64,000 bases of DNA, taken from the NCBI GenBank assembly GCA_001683735.1, contig LUGG01000041.1, forward strand, positions 1 to 64,000, read 5' to 3'. The notes under the pieces are model-generated. The model was not told where the DNA came from. It searched no databases and was given only the letters and a program-made list of their open reading frames with translations. Positions 1 through 11,325 of this stretch are shown piece by piece. This DNA is from Grifola frondosa. Its lineage: Eukaryota; Basidiomycota; Agaricomycetes; Polyporales; Grifolaceae. The first letter of the stretch is position 1. Every line of letters starts with the position of its first letter. The translations under genes and the position numbers were made by a program.

Positions 1-675
1 TCAGCGCTGTATTTCATTGTTTGCAATGCTAAATCCCGGACAGGATAGAATTATATCCAGTCCCCAGTGGGGATTTACGCCTGAACTCAAGGAGACAAAA
101 TACAAATGGAAGATTATCGTGAAGCGCGTTCAAGACGTATGCACCAATAGGAGACACGATATCAAAAAAGCGGTCAGTCTCCTCTCATTAATTCAGATCT
201 ATCACCTCTAATCTCACTTATCTTCAGATTCAAGCGTCAGTCGGCGAATCGTCCGACAATCCTAGTATCGAAGCTCGATCAAACGCGCAAGACATCATAG
301 CGTTGTGCGTTGACATCGTCGCGATTCACAAGCCGGCGGACCTTCATGTCAGTCTCGCAATGCTTGCGAGAGTGGCCTTCATTGTATGTCATTTTCGCTG
401 TCGTCTTGCAGTCGGTGACTTATGGATATCAATAGCGACAGGTATATATTCAATTTGGAAACGTGAAAAACTTCTGGGAACAGGTGGATAAGGAGCTCGC
501 CAATGTTCGTTCAAAGAACAATGATGACGAAGAGAAGATATCGAGGTCAGTCAAGCAACATCTAAACCTCAGTGCTCCAAAACTGATTTTAATTATCAGG
601 TTCTTCGGACGGGTATTGCAGAACGACCGCAAAGTACACGGTCCGGTTGATTTGGGTAGTATACCGCTTGAATGA
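1..675 (+). CDS. Unrecognised protein, 3' part only (5' end outside window)
   Basis: The coding signal is a series of short exons ending at a TGA at 673-675. The last junction is convincing: an exon reading WEQVDKELANVRSKNNDDEE ends at 545, a 54-nt GT..CAG intron follows (546-599), and the next exon continues in frame with RFFGRVLQNDRKVHGPVD. An upstream exon near 235-391 (IHKPADLHVSLAMLARVAF) also ends at a good donor (GTATGT) with a pyrimidine-rich CAG acceptor near 420. The composition is charged and helical, with no catalytic motif or membrane segment. I do not recognise the family. It resembles, from memory only, short lineage-specific agaricomycete proteins. It could be a decayed gene, because the exon around 421-450 has stops in some frames. 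Confidence 0.4.
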
Positions 676-1780
676 GGTCTCAGCGTTGAAGCTGCTTGTT
701 GTTTACTAGACATCGAATATTTTTTCTTGGTCACAGTGTCGAGTCGCGCATATATTTCTGTGTATATTGCTTTCTATTAAATACAAATAAAATACATTAT
801 TTCGGGCTATTGAACGAAGCAACTGAGGAGCAGCCGTGGATATTCCGAGCCTATGATTGAGGTATGGAAAATGGCTCACTGGCCTATTGTGGATCATGTT
901 TCAAGGTCAGCACCCATGTCGAGATAGTCTCGATGTATTCTCAAGGAGATGTCTCCTACAGATATGCTCTGGCACTGGTCTCAGAAGACTCTTTTCCAAG
1001 ACGATGATTGACCATCCCACAGATATCCTCGGAGATATCAGCTGAGCTCATCCTGGCAGTCCCACGCATACCGGCTTCCGAGATCAATCCGGCATCTGCC
1101 AAAAGTGGCCGTGTACTCCCTGCGATATTTGTCACGCCATACCCCGCGTCATGACTCTCATGCACCTACCTGCACAAACAACTAGCCGCCTTCGCGTAGA
1201 TGCGGGCGGCGGCGCAGGAACCCAAGCCTATGCTTGTCGTACATTAGTTATTGGTTATTCTGTGTGGCTTTGGTTGTAGTATTGGAATGAGAATACGACC
1301 GCGTTCAACCGCGTATTTCTTCGCATGCGTGATCTTGGATTCTTTGACAAATGCATCACCAATGTAAGAGTAAAATTGGCGTTGGTCGCCTCTCTTTGCT
1401 CCGAATGTTGTGATCGCGCTTAAGCCATTTGTGTATCTTCAAACGGGTACTATGAATGCTTAAGATCTTTCATGTCGAGCGACGAGTATGAAAACTTTTT
1501 TGGTTCCTCAACGGATATTGGCGGTGGCCAGTAGTTGCTGGCTAACAAAAACTCGGTGAAAACAGCACAATTAATTGCGACAATAATATTGACGTCATAT
1601 GTTGAACTAATTATAGGATGGGATCAATTGAACGCCGGGGTTGTGCTCATCGGAGAAAGCAGCGAATACTTACGTGGATCCTGTCGCTGATGCTCGTCCG
1701 ACTCACCCCCAAGTCGCCCTGCAGATAACATAAAAATCCCCCAGCAGCCACTCCAGGTGTTCTCCAACTTCTCCCAAGCC
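676..1780. other. Intergenic stretch, 1.1 kb, no gene seen
   Basis: It separates the partial gene from the NADH dehydrogenase. The open frames here (857-1165 on both strands) are short, overlap each other antisense and show no recognisable protein or splice pattern. The right-hand end is the probable NDE promoter and holds a CRE palindrome, listed separately. Confidence 0.6.
1590..1597. promoter_or_regulatory. CRE palindrome upstream of NADH dehydrogenase
   Basis: A perfect TGACGTCA lies about 190 bp before the first in-frame ATG of the dehydrogenase gene. In fungi this 8-bp palindrome is the classic site of ATF/CREB-type bZIP factors. A second perfect copy sits at 2106-2113 inside the first intron. 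Function is inferred from the motif only. Confidence 0.35.
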
Positions 1781-4700
1781 ATGCTCGCTGCCGCCCGTGG
1801 CATGCAGGTCCTTTACAGATTCCCCTCCCGTCATATCCCGCTCTGGTTCGCGCACCCTCCTCATTCCCACTCGACTCCGCCCGTTCTCCACAACAAGACC
1901 TGTCTTCGACCCCTCCACCGCTGGCACTACTTCGAAGACGCGTCATCTCCTCTCACGCGCGCGTAAGGTCGCCATCTTCACGTTGTACGCCGTCGGGTCC
2001 ACCATCTTAGGCTGTAGCCTCATCACCGCTGGCATATTCCTCCACGATGCCTTCACGTATACTGATCGCGTGCGTTCTTCTCTTGTCTCTGTCCGTTGTA
2101 TGTTATGACGTCATCTGACCTTTAGCACATCGACCGCGTCCCGGTCTCCCCGCTCGCCCTCCATCCAGGACGCGGTGGTCCTAAGAACCTCCCCATTGTC
2201 GAGCGCCTCCTCAGCGACATCGAGGACCCTGAGAATGCCAAAATCGCCGAGAAGCCGCATCTCGTTATCGTCGGCGGCGGCTGGGGAGTGCGTCCTCTCT
2301 TCATTTCATTCCCTCCTATGCTTACTGCACGCGTTATGTGTGCCCATAGGCTGTAGGCATCCTCAAGTCGTTACGCCCTGGTGATTACCATGTTACAGTT
2401 GTGTCCCCCGAGACATATACCACATTTACGCCTCTTCTCCCATGTAAGTCATCCTTTCTAAGGTAAACGTCGTCACCGGAACAATTGCATAAATTTGAGC
2501 TGCTATCGCGTGCAAACCTCCTTTCGACGCGTCAGCATCCTCCTGCGTGCTTCTCTGGCATATTGTATGCGTTCCATTCGCGCATATATCCTGTCTTACT
2601 TGCATTCTTGTCTCGGACGCGTTATCAAAGATGCATCTTGCTTTGCTTTGCTTTTGTTTTGCTCTTACTTTGCACGTCGTGTGCTATTTACGACTGAGCA
2701 TCGCATATATGCGCCGAAAGCATCTCGAAATTATATAGTTTCGTAGTATGAAGGTTTATTTTACCCAATTGCTCTCTTGCATCTAGCGCTGTATGCACCA
2801 CGTTCCAGCCCAGTCATACCTCTGTGATATACGTATCTACCGGAGATATACTGATCTTCCCTATTTTCTTTCCCAGCTGCTGCGGTTGGTACTGTTTCCG
2901 TGCGCTCGCTCGTCGAGCCACTCCGCAAGATTGCCGCACGCCTGCGTGGACATCTCATGTGCGCGCGGGCGGTGGACATCGTCATGTCCGAGCGCCTGCT
3001 GGAGGTGGAGACCATCAGTCCAGGTGGGCCAGGCAAAGGCGAGCACATCTACGTCCCGTGGGTTTCCGTGTCCTTTGTCTCCGTGTATGCGCTGACGCAG
3101 ATATTGCGCAGATATGACAAGCTGATAATCGCGGTCGGCTCGACATCGAGCACACACGGCGTGTCGGGGCTCGAACACTGCTTCCAGCTGAAGACGATCG
3201 GCGACGCGCAGGCGATTCGCAAACGTATCATTGACAACTTTGAGGCCGCGGCGCTCCCGACGACTACGCCGGAGGAACGCCGGCGGCTTTTGAGCTTTGT
3301 CGTGTGCGGCGGGGGCCCGACGGGTGTGGAGACCGCGGCGGAGATATTTGATTTCTGCCAGGAGGACATAATTAACTACGTGCGTAGTTTACGGTCCTGC
3401 TTACCACATGTTTCTCTAATGGACATGGTTTTTACAATTACAGTACCCGAAGGTATGCCGCGAGGACGTGTCGATACATGTCATCCAGAGTCGGGAACAT
3501 ATCCTGAACACGGTACGCTCTTCCTTGACGTATGTAGCTCCGCACTGAACTCTTTTGTTGGCAGTACTCCGAGGCGATCTCGCGGTATGCTGAGGTATGC
3601 TCCCTGCTCTTCCCCCTCCCCCTCCCCCTTCGCGCTGACGCACCCTTAGAAAAAATTCATGAATGACCGCATCGACCTGGTCACGTCCGCGCGTGTGGGC
3701 AAGGTGCTCCCGGACCGTGTCGTATACACGGTGCACACGCCGGATGGCACCATCGAGACGCACGAGGTGCCGACAAACTTTGTCCTGTGGAGCACTGGCA
3801 TTGCGATGAACCCATTCACGCAACGTGTATCCAGTCTCCTGTGAGCACCCGACCCTTCTTTATTGGTTGCTAAATTAATTGCGCCTGTGGTGAGGCCGAA
3901 CCAGGTGCACAAGAAGGCGATTGAGGTGGATGCGCATCTGCGCGTGAAGGGCGCGCCTACTGGTGAGGTATACGCGATCGGGGACGCGAGCACTGTGAGT
4001 CCTACATGCGCGTGGAGAACCGCGGCAGCACTGATGGTCGCGTGCGCAGATCGAGACGTCAGTGGTAAGCTACCTGCTCGACCTCGTGGACGAGTCGGAC
4101 AAGAACAAGGACGGGAAGATCGACTTTGACGAGTGGCGAGTGATGGGTACGTCCCTACCGCATATGATTTCATGCACGGCGTGTAATATGTGTGTGTGCC
4201 AGTGAATCTCATCAAACGTCGCATACCGATGGCCGAGTCGCAGTTGGAGGAGGTGCGCACCCTCTCCGTGCCAACGTGCGCGCGCTGACGTGCGCCTCCG
4301 CAGGTCCGCGAGCTCTTCGATCTATACGACTCGGATGCAGACAACAGCCTCACCCTCAATGAGCTCACGGTGCTGCTCCAGGAGATCGGGAACAAGATTA
4401 CTGCGCTCCCCGCCGTGCGCTTGCTCCTTCTTTCCTCTGACCACCGACTAACTCGCGCACACAGACGGCGCAGGTGGCCGCGCAGCAGGGCGAGTACCTC
4501 GGGCGCAAGCTAAGCAAGCTCGCGCGCCAACGCGGTACCCTTGCCGCGAACGGGATCACTGGCGGCCCCGGCGCGGACGAGGCGGTCTCGGGGCCGTTCA
4601 GGTATTTCCACCTTGGGACCCTCGCGTGCGTACCTTCTTCCTCTGCCACTTCCTTCATTCAGAGTCGTTGAGCGGTGTATGGGTGGTGTAGGTACATTGG

Positions 4701-4927
4701 CAATGCTGCGGTGTTCGACTTGGGGCGCACGAGCTTCATGGGCGGGCTCGCGGCGATGTACGCATGGCGGAGCGTGTATTGGAGCGAGCAGGTGAGTTCG
4801 CGCACGCGTGCGCTGCTCATGATTGACTGGATCATCCGGTGCGTTTTGTGTCGGTTTCGCTCGTCATCTGTTATGGCTCACCGTGCATGTGTAGGGTGTG
4901 TGGGGCCGCGACTTATCGCGTCTATGA
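1781..4927 (+). CDS. NDE1: Alternative (type II) NADH dehydrogenase, mitochondrial, with EF-hand
   Basis: This is a rotenone-insensitive, single-subunit NADH:ubiquinone oxidoreductase of the inner mitochondrial membrane. It is split into about 15 exons, with clean junctions at 2070-2125, 2288-2349, 2444-2876, 3058-3111, 3841-3894 and 4147-4202 among others. In order it shows a basic leader with one hydrophobic segment (VAIFTLYAVGSTILGCSLI), the FAD-binding motif PHLVIVGGGWGAVG, the NADH-binding motif VVCGGGPTGVETAAE, then two EF-hand loops (DKNKDGKIDFDEW and DSDADNSLTLNE). The loops sit where calcium-responsive external dehydrogenases such as Neurospora NDE1 carry theirs. Two frame problems exist. 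The ATG at 1781 is in a different frame from the leader exon, which has no ATG after the stop at 1731. The last exon also needs one extra base to read the expected GVWGRDLSRL and stop at 4925-4927. Confidence 0.9.
2444..2876 (+). other. Unusually long intron (433 nt) in NADH dehydrogenase gene
   Basis: The donor GTAAGT follows the codons for TPLLP, and the acceptor TTTCCCAG precedes the codons for AAVGTVSVRSL, so the protein reads through in phase. All other introns of this gene are about 50-100 nt. The insert is pyrimidine-rich in places and holds a TTTGC-rich tract near 2640. I saw no convincing snoRNA boxes and no long protein frame supported by anything else. Confidence 0.75.
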
Positions 4928-5125
4928 ACATGAAAATTGCGGACTTGTTCCGTCCGTAAGGTCTGCTCCCAAGGCTAGGCACGGCTGGTTTAGATAGAAT
5001 GGTATACGTATACCATGATGATTCTCTGTTCTCGCTTATGTCTACACGCTTCTCCCAATTTACAGACTAGATGGGAACATTAGTTGTACGTGTATGACAA
5101 GTATTATGCAATTTTTAGTGTATCT

Positions 5126-7129
5126 TCATTCCTGCCACTCGAACGAGCCCAAAATGGCCGTCCGACCCGCCAGCGAGCCCTGGTTCGGCGCAAGGATCGT
5201 CATCCGCTTGTTGGGTATATCCATTGCCGTGCTATTGTATTCGGATCGTCAGCTGGTCAGAAATGCATAAGCGCAGATACACACATCACGATGTAGCCGA
5301 CAACAGGGAGGTCGAGCACCTCCTCGTCATAGCGCTCCGACTCATCGGGTTGGGTGGCGCCAGGAGTGCGAGCACTGCATTATACAGACCGGAGCCAGCC
5401 TGCGCGGGATCCACGAGGAGCGGCTGCATTTCCGAAACGACACGCGCCGCACCGATCGGGAGCGCGCTCGTCGGCGCCATCGTTTCTGCAACAACACGAC
5501 ACATCAGCCACAATGATACTAGGGCAAGCGACCCGCGCACCTTCGCCGATGCGATAAATCATGAGATCACTGAAGGAGACGATGGAGGATGACGGCGAGA
5601 GGTGCTGCGTGAGATCTGGGGTCTGCTCGCCCGCCTGGAGGTACGCGGTGGTGGCGAGCCCCGCAGGCGGCTCGATTAACTGGCCATACATGTAGTTGTG
5701 TAGCTGGTACCTGTGTACGCGCTCGCGGTAGCTTGCGTCAAGCTCGACTACCTGTTGGAGTGTGAGATGGGAGCGAGAGAAATGGAGAGGTGCTTACGCC
5801 GCCGGACTTCGGGATCTTCACAACCGCCATGCGGTTGCCGTAGGTACGCTGCATCTCTACGTTCAGTTTTTCGTGGCCCACGACGAGGATGACGTTGACT
5901 ACACAGAGCATGATATCACTTGGATGAGCATTTGGCAATAGTATGGCGATACTCACTCCGGAACGCGTCTACGCAGGCTTTGATTAATGTATGTCTGTGA
6001 TCGTGACCCGCGCCAGAGCTCGAAGCGAAGGAGGATGGCGTATCGACGATCAGTCCCGAGGCACGACCTACCCCCGATATTAGTTCCATTCCGCCGCAAC
6101 ATCTCCCATTGTACTCGAATAAGATACGATACTGACTTTCTACGTCGCCATCCCATCGCTCCCAAATATTCTCTCCCAGATTACGGATCAATCTATCCAT
6201 TAGCAGCGGATTTCGGCGCGTCTCAGCGTGTCCGTACCAATACGAAAGCGGGAGAAGGGCATTTGATGCAATGTGTGTTGGTGCGGAGGTGGCTACTGAG
6301 CCAAGGGGGGACGCAGAGCTACAGGTTTGTAGGGGAGCGGTTATAGATACAGCAGAGATAGCACCGGGTGCTGCCCAGCCGCCCTTTTTAACAACAGATC
6401 AACACAATATATTGATAATGGAAATATCTGCATCGGAGGCAAGCAGTGCGTACCTCACTCGGATCAACGTTCACAAAAACTGGGCTCCAATCTTGGCCCG
6501 CACGTACAGAATAATTTGTGAGAAGTTTGCAGAGCGTCGTCTTGCCAGAATTTTCGGGACCAAGGACAAGAACTCGCGGGGGTTCAGAATTTGCATCCGC
6601 ATCACCTTCGTCGTCGGATGATGGTGGAGAACCATGGATGACACGGAGTGCACGAACGCGCATCTGCTCGAGAGCAATGTGCACATTTGCATAGGCAAAC
6701 ATGGGGGTTTCTTCCGACAGGTATTCGGTAGATGGGTGGCCTGTGACGTAGAGACAAGTGTCCAGTAAATACAGAGATCGTACAAAACAGGAGAGCCACT
6801 CATCTCAATAGTGCAGCCCTCCCATGTGTATACAGCAGCCTTGCACTCTAAACCGAAGAGGTATGTCTTGCCTTCTGCAATCTCGGCACCAAAAATTTCT
6901 GCTTGTCCATGGAGGAGCTGTGATGATGATATAGGTACAAACCCTCCAAAAGATGCGATAGGAATGGTGCTGGCTTCTCGAACGTGGTGTGCTGGGAAAG
7001 ACGCACCTTGATTGCTAGTGAAGTACCTGGGTCGAGTTCAAACCTGTATTCAGATTCTGGCTGTAATGTCCATTGCCGTGTGTTGGCATCGACAGTGATC
7101 TCAGAATCGCCGCGTTTCCCCTCAACCAT
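5126..7129 (-). CDS. CLP1: mRNA cleavage/polyadenylation factor CLP1 (RNA 5'-OH kinase family)
   Basis: CLP1 is a subunit of cleavage factor IA in the nucleus, and its relatives are polynucleotide 5'-hydroxyl kinases. The start is the ATG at 7127-7129 (MVEGKRGDSEITVDANTRQW). The N-terminal beta domain is followed by the P-loop LGPENSGKTTLCKLL, which matches the Clp1 Walker A. Next come VNVDPSE, the central kinase-like domain with LIVDTPSSF, and the C-terminal domain with LAPNQGSLAGRTAILGSFEW just before the TGA at 5126-5128. There are about seven short introns. One single-base slip is needed near 5346-5352: the frame reading ALLAPPNP must change to reach DESERYDEEVLDLPVVGYI, and no intron fits there. 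CLP1 is essential in yeast, so a consensus error is more likely than a pseudogene. Confidence 0.9.
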
Positions 7130-7848
7130 CTTCAGTTAAATGGTAGTCAAAGGGTACAAAGCCCACGCTACGGTTAAGCCCTTCTGCACAAACTGTAGGT
7201 ATAAAGGGTTGTTCACAGAGAAGCCTTCAACCTATCCAGCTGTTGCTGACGGCCAACTCTTACGGTCAAGCGATGTACTCGTGTATCAGGGCGACTGGAC
7301 AACAAAACCTAGGCAATACTTCAGATAGCAGGATGATCTCGAAGTTATCGCCAAGCTTCGGCCAAGCTGGAGGTCTAAGGGCTGCAGTCTTGTTCGTGGT
7401 TCGCGTGCAAGACACACTCGCAAGTTGTCACAGTAATGTCACACCTAAGCGTGAAGTATAGCTGTGGCCTACCACCACTAAGTTCACAAGACGGTGAACA
7501 GAGGTTACAATCGTGCTGCATCCAATCATAGTATAATAATTCTAATTGTGCAGATAGGTCTGAGGAAGTACATGCAGCTTTGAAATAGAATTCAGATGCG
7601 GAAAAGACCAATATTTTGAATGACATAGGTACCCTTCACGATACAAATATTATATTCTCATGAAGGGAAACATATCTATCTCATCATAAATGACTGCGAC
7701 AGGTATGGAACCGGGATTTGATACCACAAATGACGCATGTCCAACCTTGACGACTAGTCAAAGGCATTATAATTTAGAAGAAGCAAGAAGTTGGGCAGTA
7801 TAAAGACGTACAGCGCTCATAGATACAGACTAACAATATATGAGGGCA
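7130..7848. other. Intergenic, CLP1 promoter and CTF18 3' flank
   Basis: About 720 bp between two minus-strand genes. It should hold the CLP1 promoter (right of 7129) and the CTF18 terminator. The open frames present (7140-7626) have no recognisable content and no splice support. Confidence 0.6.
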
Positions 7849-10800
7849 TCATAGGAATGCAGCAACTTTGATGGGTTTGCGAACAGCCGCAGAATTACCC
7901 TCCTTGAAGCGATATGTTACCCGGTACTTCTCTTCCATCTTGCCACCTGTCTTCTTCTCATTGTCCCCAGCTATAGCAACGATGGGACGTCCGAAAAAGT
8001 CAGTGGCCACCTGAGCAGGGGTTAGCCTGAGATATCTTTGCGAATAACGAATACGCACCTTCTCTGTAGGTTCAGTCTTTTGGTGTTTGTTGCCACACTG
8101 AAGGTTCTCCATGCTGTCGCCAGTTTTCATAGATCTTGTATGTATTAAGAGCGATAATCATATGAGAAATAGTTGCAACCGACTTTTTGCCAAAGAAATC
8201 AGCCTTTTTACCCTTGCCCTTCTCAAGGCCATCTGCTTGGTGAGCAATCAAACGAGCGTCGATCTGGAGAATCAAAGTCAAGCGAATATTTACAAGCGAC
8301 CGCGTCTCTATCATACCTCTGCTGCAACTAGATGTCTGACTGCATATCTTGATACTGATATGTCAGAGGCGCGTTTGCCATCGTATGTTATGAAGACATC
8401 GATCGGTCTATCACCAACCAATCAGAGAAGGATTTACATAAAAAATCGGAGCAATGCTTACGGATCAAGCCTGTAGACCAGCTGACCGTCCTCTGTCTTC
8501 TCCTGCATGAAACGCAGTTCCATCGAAGCCATGATATCCACCAGTCTTGACAGTATCAGTTTCTCGCCTGGCTTGATGACCTGGCTGTTGACCTGGTGTG
8601 GGAGTCTCACTGGACTGTATACATTAGCATATTTGTGACAAGACTTACTGGACGAAGGGGTGGTGAGATGATTCTATTCAGCATGGGCGCAAGTTCCAAC
8701 TGCAGAATTTTCTCGTTGACAAGATGTAGGAAGTCGCCAGCGTGCCGGTTTCCAGCAGTGCGCAGACAGCGAGCGAGCGATTTGTAAATCTCTTCATTCA
8801 TCTTCGTTATCGTATGACTCTGTGAGGGGACATCAACTTTGGCGTTCAATGACAAATGCTGTTAACCTACCTCCCAGTCGGCTTTAGGTCTCTCCACCTT
8901 CTGCGCACCTCGTTCCTGGAACAATGGATAGAAAGCAACGAGGTGATATGGGAGGTACTGGAGGAGCGAGTACTCTCGCTCTGAACGCATTTGGCCAGAC
9001 ATGACATCGAATGTGCTAAGCCACTCGTTTGCTTTCAAATATCGTGTGAAATTGGCATCATGCCTATGCAGGTTCGCATAGTGCTCGAAGCATCCTGTAG
9101 AATGCGTGAGTTGAATAGTAGAGTCAATGATTGACGGGGCTCCGCACCAAGAGCTATCTTGTCCATTGCCCCACTGCCGTCTACCTCACGACTCAAACGA
9201 GCAACGTACCGTATCTCATCTTCCTCACCCATCCCGAGATCTCTGGCACGCTTACGGGCTAGAGGAGAGAACAGGTCGTTCAGAACAATGGTCTGCGAGG
9301 ACTCTGCTTCCTTCATGCCCTGTGTCGCATTACGGACGATAGCCTCCGTTACATTCCTATTGCGCGCTTTCAGCATCTATCGGATGTTCAGTGTGTCAGT
9401 TACGTCAATAGGGTAGTGTGCATGCCTGGAGCGTATTCAAGCATCCTCTGAAGTCCCCCTGTGCAACGCCCACAAGCGTGGTAAGCGCGCGGGACTCTGC
9501 CGGCAAGCTCTCGATCTCGCAGATTTCTCGCAAACGTCGGACGAGATGCACGTCGTTGGGTCTTGAGAAACGAACGATGCGCGCATGTTGACGCAGCTTC
9601 GTGAGGGAACTGGCATACAGATCATTGCAGATGCAGATGATGGGACGAAGTAGAGGCCGTGTTGCTTTAGGATCGGCTTTGCGACCTATTCACGTAGATA
9701 TAATTGTCAGTAGAATGACTGTGGGCAGAGACACTCCCCTTTCTTCTTCGATTTGTCATAAGTAAGTTGGATGAGTTTATGAATGAACCCGCCCGACTAG
9801 AACTCTCTTAGTATGTGGTCCCGGCAAGCGCAAAAAGGTAACACACGTTGTCAGAACCGCCAGTTGCGCCATCAATCTCGTCAATAACCACTAAGATGGG
9901 TTTCGTGCTGCCCACGGCAGAGCCACTCTCCAGGGCAGGCCGTATCCTCTCATCAACAACATCTGCTGAACGAGCATCGCTATAGTATTGAATTAGAATA
10001 AGATGACTTGTCAGTTCCATTCTCGCTACCTTGCATTAATCTCGAAGACACTGTATCCTGCATGTTGAGCCACCACATGGGCAAGCGTCGTCTTTCCCAA
10101 TCCCGGGGGTCCTGACAGTAGGAGCAGCTAATCCATGCATCTATGATCAAGAACTTGTACATAGATTTCAAACTTGCATGCACACCTTCTCTTGCGGTCT
10201 TCGCCATTCATCTGAGTTGTCGCCATCTTCGTCTCTGGGCCGTTTGCGTCCCCGCGCTTTGCGCCGACCAAAGACGCACCAGTCCCATTCCTTCACCCAT
10301 GCCATCACTTCACGATGTACCCTATCGTCGCCGAGAAGATCTGTGAAGCGCTGTGGGCGGTACCGATCTACCCATAGTGACGCATCTGCTGTTGCGATCA
10401 AATCCGACGGTCCAGCAACATCAGCTACAGCTGGTTGAACGTCACTTCGAGGCATCAGTCGTGAGTGCACAGTTATGTATGCAATGGCTGGTCTCTCACG
10501 ATTGAACCAGTTTGGCAGCTGCTGACACCGATAAATCATCGAGAAGGCGATGAATTGGTACGTCTAATAGCTGCCTAAATTTTCCGTTATTATCTACCGA
10601 AACACCAGTCTTGAAATCAATCAATATCCATTGATGTGCAGGAGCCGTCATAACATGGCTTACTCTAGGTATGAGACGTTCGCGTCGCCGCGGTTTTCGT
10701 GTCAAGAAAACTGTATGCCCTTCAGATGTAGCGGCACGTAAGACAGTAGAATTTGTCGGGGGAAGATAGACGATTTAGCGTAAGGTCTCAGCAACTCCGC

Positions 10801-11325
10801 GACATCGGGGAACTCTTCGTCTTTTGACACATTATTATCAATTACTCGTTTCTCTCATACGAAATAAAATGCCTTGCCTTGTCTTTGTGTAAAAGATGAT
10901 CCACTAATTGAGGCATCTATTGCCAGCTGGGATCCAGTGGATCCTGCAAAATATTATGATCCGGTAATATGAGGGAAGTAAGGTTGCATTACCTTCATGG
11001 TCATTCACATTCGCTGAGAGTAATCCGGTGTGAACAAATGATTCGTTGGGTATCGATTGTCCTACATTGGACGAGAATTAGTTGGCAACATTATTTGACG
11101 CATGAACGTACCCTCGAGATGTTCTGAAGATTCCATCATAGTCGAAATGGACTGATTTTCTCCACCAAGAAGTTCTCCCATAACAAAAGTGTCCTCCCGT
11201 AATAGATCGCCACCTGCAAACGATTCGAGAACCTGAGGAACCTCCTGTATGGCATTGGATTGTGAGGCAGGAGGGCACAGGAGGCTGTTGGGTTTGCCGA
11301 ACACGATAGATTCAATGTCAGTCAT
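7849..11325 (-). CDS. CTF18: Chromosome transmission fidelity protein 18, alternative clamp loader large subunit
   Basis: Ctf18 replaces Rfc1 in an RFC-like complex that loads or unloads PCNA for sister-chromatid cohesion and checkpoint signalling. The probable start is at 11325 ([16 protein letters not shown]). Later exons give the conserved pre-AAA segment [16 protein letters not shown], then the RFC box [20 protein letters not shown], Walker [20 protein letters not shown], Walker [15 protein letters not shown] and a sensor-1 region ([19 protein letters not shown]). The C-terminal collar runs to KPIKVAAFL and a TGA at 7849-7851. The splice joins I tested from 10.7 kb to the stop are in phase, including a donor in QS and a CGAAG acceptor leading to [11 protein letters not shown]. 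The stretch 10.7-10.95 kb is not resolved: the frame after RQGKAFYF meets an in-frame TGA at 10855-10857. Confidence 0.9.

Noticed and set aside
2444..2876. Possible intronic snoRNA in the long NDE intron
   Set aside because: I looked for box C/D (TGATGA with CTGA) and H/ACA patterns on the sense strand and found no convincing pair. A covariance-model search would be decisive.
3058..3111. Reading through the 54-nt NDE intron as extra protein sequence
   Set aside because: It is a multiple of three without stops, so it can look coding, but removing it gives the conserved YVP-YDKLIIAVGS join expected for the family.
3646..4395. 249-codon minus-strand frame over the NADH dehydrogenase
   Set aside because: It is antisense to the exons that encode both EF-hands; low-complexity Arg/Ser/Thr content is typical of a shadow frame.
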